The notes beneath the pieces were generated by a model. It did not search any database and was not told the DNA's origin. It was given only the letters and a program-made list of their open reading frames with translations. DNA of 64,000 nt from Methylotetracoccus oryzae (lineage in GTDB: Bacteria; Pseudomonadota; Gammaproteobacteria; Methylococcales; Methylococcaceae), in NCBI RefSeq assembly GCF_006175985.1, contig NZ_SRSH01000001.1, positions 434,001 through 498,000 on the forward strand, read 5' to 3'. The position numbers and the translations under genes were made by a program. Of this stretch, positions 46,423 to 55,747 are shown piece after piece. Positions within the stretch are counted from its first letter, which is position 1. Every line of letters starts with the position of its first letter.

Positions 46423-48591
46423 ATGAGCGCATTTCTGAAGCTTTTATTACTCTGGCTTGTGTGTTTTTTTTCCGTCACCGCTGGATCGGGTGTCAACGCG
46501 CTAGAGTTGCGCTTGATCCGTACGATCGGTGGCCCGGCCCTCATGGAGTTGTACCCATCCGGGATCGCCGTGGATCCGCATGGCGGAAACCTAATCGCGG
46601 CCGACACCGGTAATGACCGCCTTAGGGAATACTCGGCAGATGGGACCCCGATTCGCACCTTCGGGGCTTATGGGCACGGCGTGGGACAGTTGTCCTACCC
46701 GCGTGATATCGCCATGGACGACGACGGCAACATCTACTTCTCCGACAGAAAAAACAGGCGCGTCGTCAAGTTGCGACGCGACTACACCTGGCTCGGATCG
46801 CTGCCCATCAATGCCATGGGGATCTCGGTAAAGGGCGGTAAGGTTTATATAACCGATCCCGAACGAGGAAGTGTGCAAGTCTGGAACCAGGACCTCACGA
46901 ACCAGGAACTGCTTGTTCGGCCGAATGGCATTTGTACATTCGGCTCCAGTCTATCGGACGTGGACGCCGATGCGGCCGGAAACATATATCTCTCCGACAA
47001 AACCGCCAACGGCGTGTACATCCTGGGTGCGGACGGCACCTGTTTGCGGAGACTGAGCGGCAACGGCCACCGAGCGATTTCGCTTCGCGTTGCGCACGAT
47101 CCCGTACTCGGGCAAGAGTTGCTGTACGAAACGTCGACTTCCTCCTCGCCGCGAGTCCGTGTCTATCGACTCGACGGAAGCTATGTGGGCGGCATCAGTT
47201 CGTCAGCATTCCTGGTTGAACCATGGTTCATGGATGTCGCGCCAGATGGGGATATCTGGGTTGCGGATGAGAGTGCCAATCGTGTCAAACGCTTCGACCG
47301 CACTCCTCGCGGGTGGGTCGAAGCGCAGACGATACCGTCTGATTCGCCTCCGACCTCGCTGGCACCGAAACCGCTAGCGGATGACGCGATGTTCAATACC
47401 GTAAACGGTATCGCCTTTGGATCAGACGGCACGGTCTACGCCGCCGACTACATGAACGCCCGAATCGTCCACCTGACCTCGGATGGGGGTGTCATCAACG
47501 CCTGTCCCGACCCCCATGGAACTCCGACGTCGCGGCCGCTGGGTCTGGCGGTCGACACGGTGGCGGATGAAATCTGGTTTCTCCAAGCCTATTCCAGCCA
47601 TGTGGACATCCTGCGTGCCGACTGCGTAAGGCTCGCCACACTCAGACTTGAGGCGACGCCCGGGTTCACACCCTTCAGACCGGTCGCCATCGCGATACGC
47701 GCCGCGGATCGGATAGCTTTCATCGCCGACCGCGATAACCACCGGATCGTCGCCTACGATGTCGCCACCCGTCAGCCACTGACCACATTCGGCTCCGTGG
47801 GCAGCGGCATCAATCAGTTCCGGCTGCCATCGGGCATTACGGTTCATCCGGTCAAAGGCACGGTGCTGGTCGCTGACAGCGGCAATGCCCGACTCGTCGA
47901 ACTGCAATTCGAACGGGGCACGTTTCTATGGCGGCGCACCATCAGTCAATCTTCACTGAACGGGGAATTCGGGGACGTCGCGATCGACCGTCATGATCAT
48001 ATCTATGTCGCAGACAACCGACGGAGCCAAGTTCTGGTCATGGCCGACAGCGGCACAGTGGCGGCCACTATCCAGGATCTGCGCGACCCGGCGGGGATCA
48101 CGGTCAGCCCGACCGATGAGGTATTCGTTGCGGACTCGCACAACGACCGGATCCGCGTGTACTCGTACAGCCTTCTGGTCAATGGAGGGTTCGAGAATGG
48201 GCTGGCAGACTGGACGGGCTGGCGCCTGGGCGAGGTCACGACCACGGATGTGTATGGCGGCGCAAGGGCCGCGGTGTTCTCGAGCCCGGTCGCCTTCAGC
48301 AACTCCATTCAGCAGACGACCACCGGCTTGCCCGCGGGTACCTACACCGCTTCGATCTGGTACAAGCGGCTGAATGGCGTCAGATGGGCCCGTCTTCGCG
48401 TCAGGGTGCTTAACCCGGCAACCGGCGCCATTTCTCTAACGCGAACTGCCGGAATGCCCACAACCGGTGCCTGGACACGAGCGGAAATCCCCGATATCCC
48501 GGTGAATCCGGGTGAGACGATCAGCTTGAACGTCTGGATGGACAGCAGCGCGGGCGGCACCTTATATCTCGATGACGCGGAACTGAGGTAA
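46423..48591 (+). CDS. Secreted NHL-repeat beta-propeller protein with C-terminal carbohydrate-binding-like domain
   Basis: 722 residues with a signal peptide (FLKLLLLWLVCFFSVTAG). Many NHL repeats follow from about residue 45 to 585, with motifs such as ADTGNDRLREYSADG, YPRDIAMDDDGNIYFSD, VADESANRVKRFD, IADRDNHRIVAYD and VADSGNARLVEL. The last about 135 residues (NGGFENGLADWTGW onwards, ending TLYLDDAELR) form a jelly-roll like carbohydrate-binding modules. An extracellular or periplasmic scaffold is likely. ATG 46423 is chosen: AGGA lies upstream and the signal peptide follows. It shares orientation with the sulfatase. Confidence 0.85.
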   Translation: MSAFLKLLLLWLVCFFSVTAGSGVNALELRLIRTIGGPALMELYPSGIAVDPHGGNLIAADTGNDRLREYSADGTPIRTFGAYGHGVGQLSYPRDIAMDDDGNIYFSDRKNRRVVKLRRDYTWLGSLPINAMGISVKGGKVYITDPERGSVQVWNQDLTNQELLVRPNGICTFGSSLSDVDADAAGNIYLSDKTANGVYILGADGTCLRRLSGNGHRAISLRVAHDPVLGQELLYETSTSSSPRVRVYRLDGSYVGGISSSAFLVEPWFMDVAPDGDIWVADESANRVKRFDRTPRGWVEAQTIPSDSPPTSLAPKPLADDAMFNTVNGIAFGSDGTVYAADYMNARIVHLTSDGGVINACPDPHGTPTSRPLGLAVDTVADEIWFLQAYSSHVDILRADCVRLATLRLEATPGFTPFRPVAIAIRAADRIAFIADRDNHRIVAYDVATRQPLTTFGSVGSGINQFRLPSGITVHPVKGTVLVADSGNARLVELQFERGTFLWRRTISQSSLNGEFGDVAIDRHDHIYVADNRRSQVLVMADSGTVAATIQDLRDPAGITVSPTDEVFVADSHNDRIRVYSYSLLVNGGFENGLADWTGWRLGEVTTTDVYGGARAAVFSSPVAFSNSIQQTTTGLPAGTYTASIWYKRLNGVRWARLRVRVLNPATGAISLTRTAGMPTTGAWTRAEIPDIPVNPGETISLNVWMDSSAGGTLYLDDAELR

Positions 48592-48933
48592 CTCCCGGAT
48601 AAATCGCCCAGCGCAAATGCCTTGATCACGTCGAGCGGCACTCTCTATAACCAAGAATGCCGCTCGACAAGCATCCATTTCCTTCTGCCAGAATCGCGAT
48701 GATTTCACGTTCGCGGAGACAACCGGAGAATACTCGGTCTGGCCGATTTTGTTCATGGCGTAAGCGCCCCAATGCGACCATTCTGACGCTTCAATCGAAA
48801 TGTCAGACACGCCCACTAACGGCTGAAAACATCGCCTCCAGATCATGCACAAGGCCCGACGATCACCCCGCTTGCCCCGCCGCCCCGGCAACCGAGACTG
48901 TATCTGACTTAAACAAACCAACTATCTAATTCT

Positions 48934-49006
48934 AATAGGTATTCATACCTATTGTTCAGACCCCCTATCAACCTTAATCTTCTGATCTGACGAAGGTAGG
49001 AATACC
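48934..49006. promoter_or_regulatory. Tandem GGTA-N4-TACC palindromes upstream of the sulfatase gene
   Basis: Within the 435-bp gap 48592-49026, which holds no gene, is the perfect palindrome AATAGGTAT-TC-ATACCTATT (48934-48953). Its core GGTA-TTCA-TACC recurs as GGTA-GGAA-TACC at 48995-49006, 57 bp away centre to centre. A weak promoter TTGTTC (48952-48957) / TTAATC (48974-48979) lies between, so a dimeric repressor bound at both sites could block it. The regulator is not identified. Confidence 0.45.
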
Positions 49007-49026
49007 GCTTTCATCGGAGGATCCCT

Positions 49027-50913
49027 ATGCGCCATGCGCATCTTCTTTCCTTGATATTGATACTGCCGGCCACCCTCAATTTCGGGTTAGCTGGAGCGGC
49101 ACCACAGCCGAACATCCTGTGGATCACAATAGAGGATACCTCCCCACAATTCGTTGGAGCTTATGGGAACAGCGATGCCCATACCCCGAATATCGACCGA
49201 TTGGCTCAGGAAGGGGTTCGGTTCACAAGCGCATTCTCGACTGGGACGGTCTGTGCTCCGAGTCGCTCCACGATCATCACTGGCGTCCGAACCTATGAAC
49301 TCGGCACGGGGCATCACCGCAGCCAGTTTCCGATCCCGGCGAATATCAAGGGGTTTCCATATTATCTGCGCCAGGCCGGGTATTACACGACCAATAACAG
49401 TAAGACCGACTACAACATTGCAAACGGGGAGGCCTTCAACAAGGAGGCCTGGAACGAAAACTCAAGCGAGGCGGGATGGTGGGGACGTCGGCCGGGACAG
49501 CCGTTTTTCTCGGTCTTCAACTATCTGGATTCCCACCAATCTCGGACGATGGTCTGGCCGTACGATCAGTACGTCTCGGACGTCCTGGCGCAACTGGGTC
49601 CGGGCGAGACCATCGATGACGGGGGCTTCACCATGCCCCCGTTCTATCGTGACTCCGCTGCGATGCGCCGGAGTTTCGCCCGTGTATACAACGCCTTGTC
49701 GTTGGTCGACAAGCGCATCGGTCAGTTATTGGAGCGCCTTCGGACCGATAATCTGCTCGACAGCACGATCATCTTTTTCTTCGCCGATCATGGCGAAGCG
49801 ATGCCGAGAGGAAAGACAAATGGCATCGGCCTCGGCCATCGCGTTCCCTTCGCCATCTGGTTTCCAGCGCAATATCAGGCGCTATCGCCCTGGGGCCCGA
49901 TTCCGGCCGTTACCAACGAACTGATCAGCTTCGAGGATCTCGCCCCGACGGTGCTGAGCCTGGCCGGTGTTCCCCGCCCCGGCCATCTGAAGGGAAGACC
50001 GATCCTGGGCATCGACCGCGCTGCGCCGAAGGATGTGCTGTTCCTCTCGACCGACCGCGCGGACAGTGGGATCGACTTCGTCAGGAGCGCGACCGATGGT
50101 CGTTACCTCTATTCGCGCAATTTCATGCCGTTCATACCGGAACTCCGGTACACCCTGGACTCAGTCGAAAGCAGCGACATCATGAAACAGATCCGGGGCG
50201 ATTTCGCGAGCGGTCTGCTGACACCGGTACAGGCGCGCGCCCTGCAGACCCGTCCCGCGGAATTCCTGTTCGATCTTGCGAACGATCCCTGGGAACTGAA
50301 CAATCTGGCGTTCAGTGCTTCGCACTCCGCGGTCCTGACCCGTCTGAGGGATGCGGTCAACAGCAACCTCGTCAGCTCGCGGGATGTCCTGTTGCTTCCC
50401 GAGTATGAGTTGGGGCAGATCGCGCGCCTCACCGCTCCCTACGATTATCGGCTCGACAACACCAAGTTCCCGATCAGCGCGATCCAGGCGGCGGCCAAGG
50501 TTTCCGGCAGGCGAAGCGCCCGTTACACACAGCAGCAGATCGGCTGGCTGTCCAGCGGCAACAAGATCGTTCGCTATTGGGCCGCTGTGGGCCTGCGATC
50601 GCAGTCAACGGCCGATTTGTCGAATTATCAGACGCAGTTGTCGAAGGCGTCGTCCGACCCATACCCGCCGGCCGCTATTGCGGCGGCAGCGGTCAGCTAT
50701 CACAACTTCCGGAACGACCTTGCCCGTGACGCCTTGATCAACTATCTGCGAAGCACGAACGCGAGCCTCGTGCTGCTGGCGATCAACTTCCTGCAGTATT
50801 CTGCCGCACCCGAACCGTTCATTCAGGTGGTGCAGGAGATAAAGGGCCGTTGGGCCGGAAACTACACGGTCAGTTCTGCCTGCCGGGTATTTCTGAAAAG
50901 GAACGGTGTCTGA
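49027..50913 (+). CDS. Secreted sulfatase with C-terminal helical-repeat region
   Basis: 628 residues with a signal peptide (LLSLILILPATLNFGLAGA). The sulfatase signature CAPSRSTIITG (Cys76, to be converted to formylglycine) and ADHGEAMPRGKTN are intact, and ITIEDTSPQFVGAYGN carries the first metal ligands, with Glu-Asp in place of the usual Asp-Asp. The C-terminal 130 residues (RYWAAVGLRSQ, AAIAAAAVSYHNF, LVLLAINFLQYS) look like HEAT-type repeats. Probably cleaves sulfate esters from polysaccharide or steroid substrates in the envelope. GGAGG precedes the ATG. Confidence 0.9.
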   Translation: MRHAHLLSLILILPATLNFGLAGAAPQPNILWITIEDTSPQFVGAYGNSDAHTPNIDRLAQEGVRFTSAFSTGTVCAPSRSTIITGVRTYELGTGHHRSQFPIPANIKGFPYYLRQAGYYTTNNSKTDYNIANGEAFNKEAWNENSSEAGWWGRRPGQPFFSVFNYLDSHQSRTMVWPYDQYVSDVLAQLGPGETIDDGGFTMPPFYRDSAAMRRSFARVYNALSLVDKRIGQLLERLRTDNLLDSTIIFFFADHGEAMPRGKTNGIGLGHRVPFAIWFPAQYQALSPWGPIPAVTNELISFEDLAPTVLSLAGVPRPGHLKGRPILGIDRAAPKDVLFLSTDRADSGIDFVRSATDGRYLYSRNFMPFIPELRYTLDSVESSDIMKQIRGDFASGLLTPVQARALQTRPAEFLFDLANDPWELNNLAFSASHSAVLTRLRDAVNSNLVSSRDVLLLPEYELGQIARLTAPYDYRLDNTKFPISAIQAAAKVSGRRSARYTQQQIGWLSSGNKIVRYWAAVGLRSQSTADLSNYQTQLSKASSDPYPPAAIAAAAVSYHNFRNDLARDALINYLRSTNASLVLLAINFLQYSAAPEPFIQVVQEIKGRWAGNYTVSSACRVFLKRNGV

Positions 50914-51007
50914 GCCAGCGCGCTCGAGGCAGCGCTGGCGCGTTGACCCTCGGAAGCGATTGTGCCTCGCGCAGGCCCTCGTCAGCGTTTGTCCACCGAT
51001 CGACCGC

Positions 51008-51265
51008 CTACGCCAGCAGGTGCTGTCGCAGGAAGGCGTTCGGCCCCTCGTACGAGACCGGTTCGATGCGGTACGCGCTGAACTGCCGAGCCAAATCCGG
51101 GATGCTATCGCGTTGAGGGCGAAGCCCATCAAACACGCTGGCCGACGGACCCCGGGGCAACAGAATCAGGCGCGGCCGAGCCCTTAACAGCCGCGCGGCA
51201 TCTATCGCCTCCCAGCGAACACCGCATTCCCCAAGCCGGGCGCCCGGCCGCTGGCCCTGACCGGA
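51008..51265 (-). pseudogene. Possible remnant of a minus-strand gene
   Basis: The 397-bp gap 50914-51310 between the sulfatase and decarboxylase genes holds an 85-codon open frame on the minus strand without ATG. Its end reads RLILLPRGPSASVFDG and later PDLARQFSAYRIEPVSY, EGPNAFLRQHLLA, and its codons prefer G or C at the third position as real genes here do, while the opposite frame does not. It is probably the 3' remnant of a lost gene, or a small gene with a non-ATG start. No family recognised. Confidence 0.3.
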
Positions 51266-51310
51266 TCAGCACGCGATAATGGACGACATGATCGCCGGGA
51301 CACTCACGTC

Positions 51311-52963
51311 ATGTCCGAAGTCGTCACGATAGGCGACTACCTGCTGCAGGGCCTGTTGCGCGTGGGCATTCGCCATGTGTTCGGCGTTCCGGGGGATTAC
51401 ATCCTCCGCTTCTATCAACAACTCGACGCAAGCCCGCTCGAACTCGTCGGAACGACGCGCGAGGACACCGCCGCCTTTGCCGCCGACGGTTACGCGCGCT
51501 GCCGCGGAGCCGGCGCGCTGGCCGTGACCTATGGCGTCGGGGCGCTAAGCGTCGTCAACGCAATCGCCGGTGCCCATGCCGAGTCCTCGCCCGTCGTCGT
51601 GATCAGCGGCGCACCCGGCGTGGTCGAGCAACAGAAGGACCCGCTGATCCACCACCGCTTCGGTCCGTTCAACTTCCAGCGAGAGATCTTCGAGCGCATC
51701 ACGTGCGCCACGGCGGTGCTGGACGATCCGATGATCGCGTTCCGGCAGATCGACCGCACGCTGGCGGCCGCCCTGCATTACTGTCAGCCGGTCTACATCG
51801 AACTGCCTCGCGACAGGGTCGACACGCCGGGTTACCCGATGCCGGCGACCGACTCGCCGGAACAGACGAGCGGCGATGCCGGTTCCCTGCGGGAAGCGGT
51901 CGAAGAGGCCGTCACGTTGCTCGAGGCAGCCCAGTCGCCCGTGCTGATTGCCGGAGTCGAGCTGCATCGCCGCGGGCTGCAGCCGATCCTGATGCGGCTG
52001 GTCGAGCGGGCGCAATTGCCGGTGGCGGCGACGCTGACCGGGAAATCCGTGATCGGCGAGCGGCATCCCCTCTACCTGGGCGTCTACGAAGGTGCGATGG
52101 GTGCTGAAGCAACGCGGCAGGCAGTCGAGCAGGCCGACCTGCAACTGATCCTCGGCATGACGATGAACGATATCGACCTCGGTATCTTCAGTGCGCGGCT
52201 GGACCCGCAGCGGATGATACGTGCCAGCCAGGACGAGGTCGTGATCCGGCACCATCGCTACCCGGGCGTCGCGCTCGGCGACTTTGCCGCCGGGCTCGCG
52301 GAGCGGCTGGCGCCGCGTCCTCCGGCCAGGCTGGCGAACCGGGGCGATCGCCCGCTCCCCGATTTCCCCAGGGCCGGCGCAGCCATGACGGTCGCGCGCC
52401 TGATCGCGCGGCTGAACGATTTCCTGACACCGGATACCACCGTCGTCTCGGATACCGGCGACTGCCTGTTCGCGGCACTGGACCTCCGTGTGCACGACAG
52501 TGCCGCATTTCTCGCTTCGGCATATTACACGACGATGGGTTATGCGATGCCGGCCGCATTGGGCGCGAAAGTGGCGCGGCCCGAAACGCGCGTCCTGGTG
52601 TTGGTCGGCGATGGCGCCTTCCAGATGACCGGCACCGAATTGTCGACGATCGCGCGCCTGAAACAGGACACGATCATCATCGTCTTCAACAACCGCGGCT
52701 ACAGCACCGAGCGCTATATCCTCGACGGACCGTTCAACGACATCGCCGCATGGGCTTTCCATCGACTGGGCGAAGTTTTCGGGCCGCTGCATGGGTATGA
52801 TGCAGGGACCGAGGATGAATTCGAAAGCGCATTGATGGGGGCGGCCTCCGACCGCAGCAGGCCTAGCCTGATCAATGTGCATCTGGCGCCGGACGATCCG
52901 TCGCCGGCGATGCGCCGCCTAGGCGAGCACCTGCGCGCCCGCGTCGTCCGGGAGCCGCACTGA
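51311..52963 (+). CDS. ThDP-dependent 2-keto acid decarboxylase (pyruvate/indolepyruvate decarboxylase family)
   Basis: 550 residues with all hallmarks: catalytic Glu51 in TTREDTAAFAADGYAR, the HH pair His114-His115 in PLIHHRFGPF that marks decarboxylases, and the ThDP-Mg motif GDGAFQMTGTELSTIARLKQ ending in IIVFNNRGYS. Non-oxidative decarboxylation of a 2-keto acid to an aldehyde is predicted; whether pyruvate (ethanol branch), indolepyruvate or a branched-chain keto acid cannot be read. No alcohol dehydrogenase lies adjacent. ATG 51311 gives the expected family start. Confidence 0.87.
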   Translation: MSEVVTIGDYLLQGLLRVGIRHVFGVPGDYILRFYQQLDASPLELVGTTREDTAAFAADGYARCRGAGALAVTYGVGALSVVNAIAGAHAESSPVVVISGAPGVVEQQKDPLIHHRFGPFNFQREIFERITCATAVLDDPMIAFRQIDRTLAAALHYCQPVYIELPRDRVDTPGYPMPATDSPEQTSGDAGSLREAVEEAVTLLEAAQSPVLIAGVELHRRGLQPILMRLVERAQLPVAATLTGKSVIGERHPLYLGVYEGAMGAEATRQAVEQADLQLILGMTMNDIDLGIFSARLDPQRMIRASQDEVVIRHHRYPGVALGDFAAGLAERLAPRPPARLANRGDRPLPDFPRAGAAMTVARLIARLNDFLTPDTTVVSDTGDCLFAALDLRVHDSAAFLASAYYTTMGYAMPAALGAKVARPETRVLVLVGDGAFQMTGTELSTIARLKQDTIIIVFNNRGYSTERYILDGPFNDIAAWAFHRLGEVFGPLHGYDAGTEDEFESALMGAASDRSRPSLINVHLAPDDPSPAMRRLGEHLRARVVREPH

Positions 52964-53107
52964 GCGCGCCCGTCGAGTTGCGCCGCGGCGGGCCCAGCCA
53001 GCCCAAAGACGATGTCGGCCAACCGCATAAGCTCAAGCCTGCCGAAGGGATCCGGCGAGGATGACGCAACTACCGAATACCTTCACTAGCCTCAGGAGCT
53101 CGATCGC

Positions 53108-53881
53108 ATGATTCAAGTCACGACACTGGCAAAACTGCCACAAGCCTACAAGGTGCTGTTCACCGGATTCCTGATGGTCATCGGCGTGGGGCTGATGATG
53201 GCCGGCGCCCAGATCATGCTGACTCACGGTATGGCCGACGGCAAGCCGGGCCTGTCGCTCAACGATATCGTCTATAGCTACCACGGCAACCGCTCTGGAT
53301 CGAAGCTCGAAAGCATGCTGAACGGACAGATGAAAGCCATGGCACCGGATGAAGTCCGGTTCGCCATCATCCAGTGGGCCCGTGACGAAGCACCGGCCGA
53401 CGAGTGGAACTCGAAGATTCAGCCGCTGTTCCAGAAGCACTGTCTCTCCTGCCACAACGCCGAATCCGGTTTGCCCAACTTCACCGAGCTAGCGGACGTC
53501 AAGAAAGTGGCCGCAGTCGACGAGGGCGCCAGTATCGGGTCACTGACGCGGGTCTCACACATCCACCTGTTCGGCATCGCCTTCATCTTCCTGTTCGTCG
53601 GCTGGATCTTCGGGCTCGCCGAGTTCCCGCTGAAATGGAAGCTCGTACTGATCTCGACGCCGTTCGCCTTCCTGGTCATCGACGTGCTGTCCTGGTGGTT
53701 GACGAAATACCACCCGGTCTTCGCCTGGCTGACGATGCTCGGCGGCATCGGCTACTCGATCGCGTCGACGATCATGATCTTCACGTCGTTCGCGCAGATG
53801 TGGGCGCCGCGCAGCCTGTGGCCGACGATGTGGACCGGTGTCCCGTCCGAAGCTCCGCAGGAAGCGACGAAGGAAGCGTAG
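53108..53881 (+). CDS. Membrane protein with c-type heme motif, function unknown
   Basis: 257 residues. One membrane helix near the N-terminus (about 17-38), then a predicted periplasmic segment containing HCLSCHNAESG, a CxxCH heme c site (Cys112, Cys115, His116), then three membrane helices starting SHIHLFGIAFIFLFVGWIFG, FAFLVIDVLSWW and WLTMLGGIGYSIAST. Histidines at the start of the second helix could bind another heme. This suggests an electron-transfer protein in the inner membrane facing the periplasm. No known family assigned by me. Flanked by a decarboxylase and a peroxiredoxin; single-gene unit. Confidence 0.75.
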   Translation: MIQVTTLAKLPQAYKVLFTGFLMVIGVGLMMAGAQIMLTHGMADGKPGLSLNDIVYSYHGNRSGSKLESMLNGQMKAMAPDEVRFAIIQWARDEAPADEWNSKIQPLFQKHCLSCHNAESGLPNFTELADVKKVAAVDEGASIGSLTRVSHIHLFGIAFIFLFVGWIFGLAEFPLKWKLVLISTPFAFLVIDVLSWWLTKYHPVFAWLTMLGGIGYSIASTIMIFTSFAQMWAPRSLWPTMWTGVPSEAPQEATKEA

Positions 53882-54032
53882 CGCCGGCTCGCCGCGCGGC
53901 AGCCCGGTGCTGTCGCGCGGCCTATGGCGTCTGCAGGTGCTTGACAATTTCCTGAGCGCGACGCATGGTTATCGGCCAGTTGCCGGTCAACGCCCGGCCG
54001 GCTGCTCATCCAAACGACCCACAGGAGTTCTC

Positions 54033-54539
54033 ATGACCATCAAAGTTGGCGACCGCCTGCCCGAAGGCACCCTCAGCGAATCGACCGAGTTCGATTCGAC
54101 CACCCACTGCCCCCTTAAGCCGCAATCGCTGGCCGTGGGCGAGCTGGTCAAGGGCAAGACCATCGTGCTGTTCGGTGTACCCGGCGCCTTCACGCCGCTG
54201 TGCTCCGCCCAGCATCTGCCGGGCTTTATAGCCCGTTGCGATCAATTCAAGGCCAAGGGAGTCGATGAGATCTGGTGCATGGCCGTCAACGACGGCTTTG
54301 TGATGGCGTCATGGGGACGGGAGCAAAAGGCCGACGGCAAGGTACGCATGATGGCTGACGGCAGCGCCCACTATGCGAAAGCACTCGGGGTGGAACTCGA
54401 TCTGACCGAAAAGGGCATGGGCATGCGTTGCCAGCGTTTCGCGCTGGTCGCCAAGGATGGTGTCGTCACCTACGTCGGCGTCGAAGCGCCCGGCAAGTTC
54501 GAAGTGTCGAACGCCGAGACCGTGTTGGCGCAAGTCTGA
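54033..54539 (+). CDS. Peroxiredoxin, Prx5 type
   Basis: 168-residue thiol peroxidase. The peroxidatic motif is PGAFTPLCSAQHLPG with Cys57, and the family features GVDEIWCMAVNDGFVM and FALVAKDGVVTYVGVE follow. Reduces hydrogen and organic peroxides using glutathione or thioredoxin-type donors; no fused glutaredoxin domain. AGGAG eight bases before the ATG fixes the start. Cytosolic. Convergent with the oxidoreductase gene downstream. Confidence 0.93.
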   Translation: MTIKVGDRLPEGTLSESTEFDSTTHCPLKPQSLAVGELVKGKTIVLFGVPGAFTPLCSAQHLPGFIARCDQFKAKGVDEIWCMAVNDGFVMASWGREQKADGKVRMMADGSAHYAKALGVELDLTEKGMGMRCQRFALVAKDGVVTYVGVEAPGKFEVSNAETVLAQV

Positions 54540-54591
54540 ATCGACCGGGGCGGCCTGGCGCCGCCCCGTTCTCACATTCTCACGAACTCGG

Positions 54592-55605
54592 TCAGACGAG
54601 TTTGACCGTCCGCTTCTCGGCGGCGGATTGCATTGCCGCATTGATCGCCGCACAGTTGAGCTTGGCATCGGCGAGCGACAGCGCCGGCGGCTTCCCGTTC
54701 AGCACGCAGTCGCTGAAGTGCTCGATCTCGAGCCGGAAGTGATTCGCCGGCGGCATCCGCTCGGTCACTTCCCAACCGTCCTCGGTCCACCAGGAAATCA
54801 CCGGCACATCGCCTGGCAGCTGCCATACCGTGTGGCACTTGATGCCGCCCTTGCTGCCGATCACTTCGTATTCCGACCGGCGCGCTCGCTCGAAGCTAAA
54901 ATCGAACAGCAGATGGCGGCCCTCGCCGTAATCCATAACACCACTCGTCGTGATGTCGGCGCCGCTGTCGACATAGCGGGCGATGGCCGTCACAGCCTTC
55001 GGAGCGCCATCGAAAAACAGCCGGCCCGAGTGGATCGCATAGCAGCCGATATCCCACATCGCGCCGCCGCCGCGGGCGACCGGCTCGACGAGCCGGTACA
55101 TGCGCGCCGGCCGCATCGTGAACGAATAGGTCGCCCGCACCGTTCGCACCTCGCCGATCCGACCGGAGGCCAGGATTTCAGCCACCCGCGCATGTTGCGG
55201 ATGGAAACGGTACATGAAGCCTTCCATGACCGTGACCTTATGTTTCCGCGCAGCGGCTTCGATCGCGTCGATGTCGGCAACGGTCAGCGCCATCGGCTTC
55301 TCGCACAACACGTGCTTCCCGCGTGCGATGGCCTTCAACGCCCATTCGGCGTGCTCGTGATTGGCCATCGGCAGGTAGACGGCCTGGACCCGTGCATCGT
55401 CCAGCAGCGGCTCCAGTGCATCGTAGGTCGCAACACCGGACTGCTGCGGGGCGTATTTCGCGAGCGTTTCGGCGGAGGCGCCGGGACGCCGGCTGGCAAT
55501 CGCGACGAGTTCGGCGTTGGATGCCTCGACGATGGCCGGTAACAGGCGCTCGTTGACGCGCGCGGCGCCGAGGATGCCCCAGCGGAGTTTGGCTTGATCG
55601 GTCAT
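54592..55605 (-). CDS. Gfo/Idh/MocA family NAD(P)-dependent oxidoreductase
   Basis: 337 residues. Rossmann motif WGILGAARVNERLLP, then LPMANHEHAEWALKAIARGKHVLCEKPMAL with the catalytic CEKP lysine, and the C-terminal beta-sheet domain with EGFMYRFHPQHARV and GGGAMWDIGCYAIH. Similar to dimeric dihydrodiol/glucose-fructose-oxidoreductase-like proteins acting on sugars or polyols. Substrate unknown. ATG 55605 follows GGAG. On the same strand as the RuMP genes, 142 bp after the divergent transketolase, so may be in its transcript. Confidence 0.9.
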   Translation of the reverse strand: MTDQAKLRWGILGAARVNERLLPAIVEASNAELVAIASRRPGASAETLAKYAPQQSGVATYDALEPLLDDARVQAVYLPMANHEHAEWALKAIARGKHVLCEKPMALTVADIDAIEAAARKHKVTVMEGFMYRFHPQHARVAEILASGRIGEVRTVRATYSFTMRPARMYRLVEPVARGGGAMWDIGCYAIHSGRLFFDGAPKAVTAIARYVDSGADITTSGVMDYGEGRHLLFDFSFERARRSEYEVIGSKGGIKCHTVWQLPGDVPVISWWTEDGWEVTERMPPANHFRLEIEHFSDCVLNGKPPALSLADAKLNCAAINAAMQSAAEKRTVKLV

Positions 55606-55747
55606 GCTCGCTCCTGGTGTGTTCGAGGTGAATCGGAGCGCTGGCCGCACGGCAGCGGCACCGGAGGAAAAGGGGCCCGCCGCACTCGGCGTCGCCCCGA
55701 AAACGGGGGCCGCGAGACGCTGGGAAGCGCCCCGCGGCTCGGGGTCC

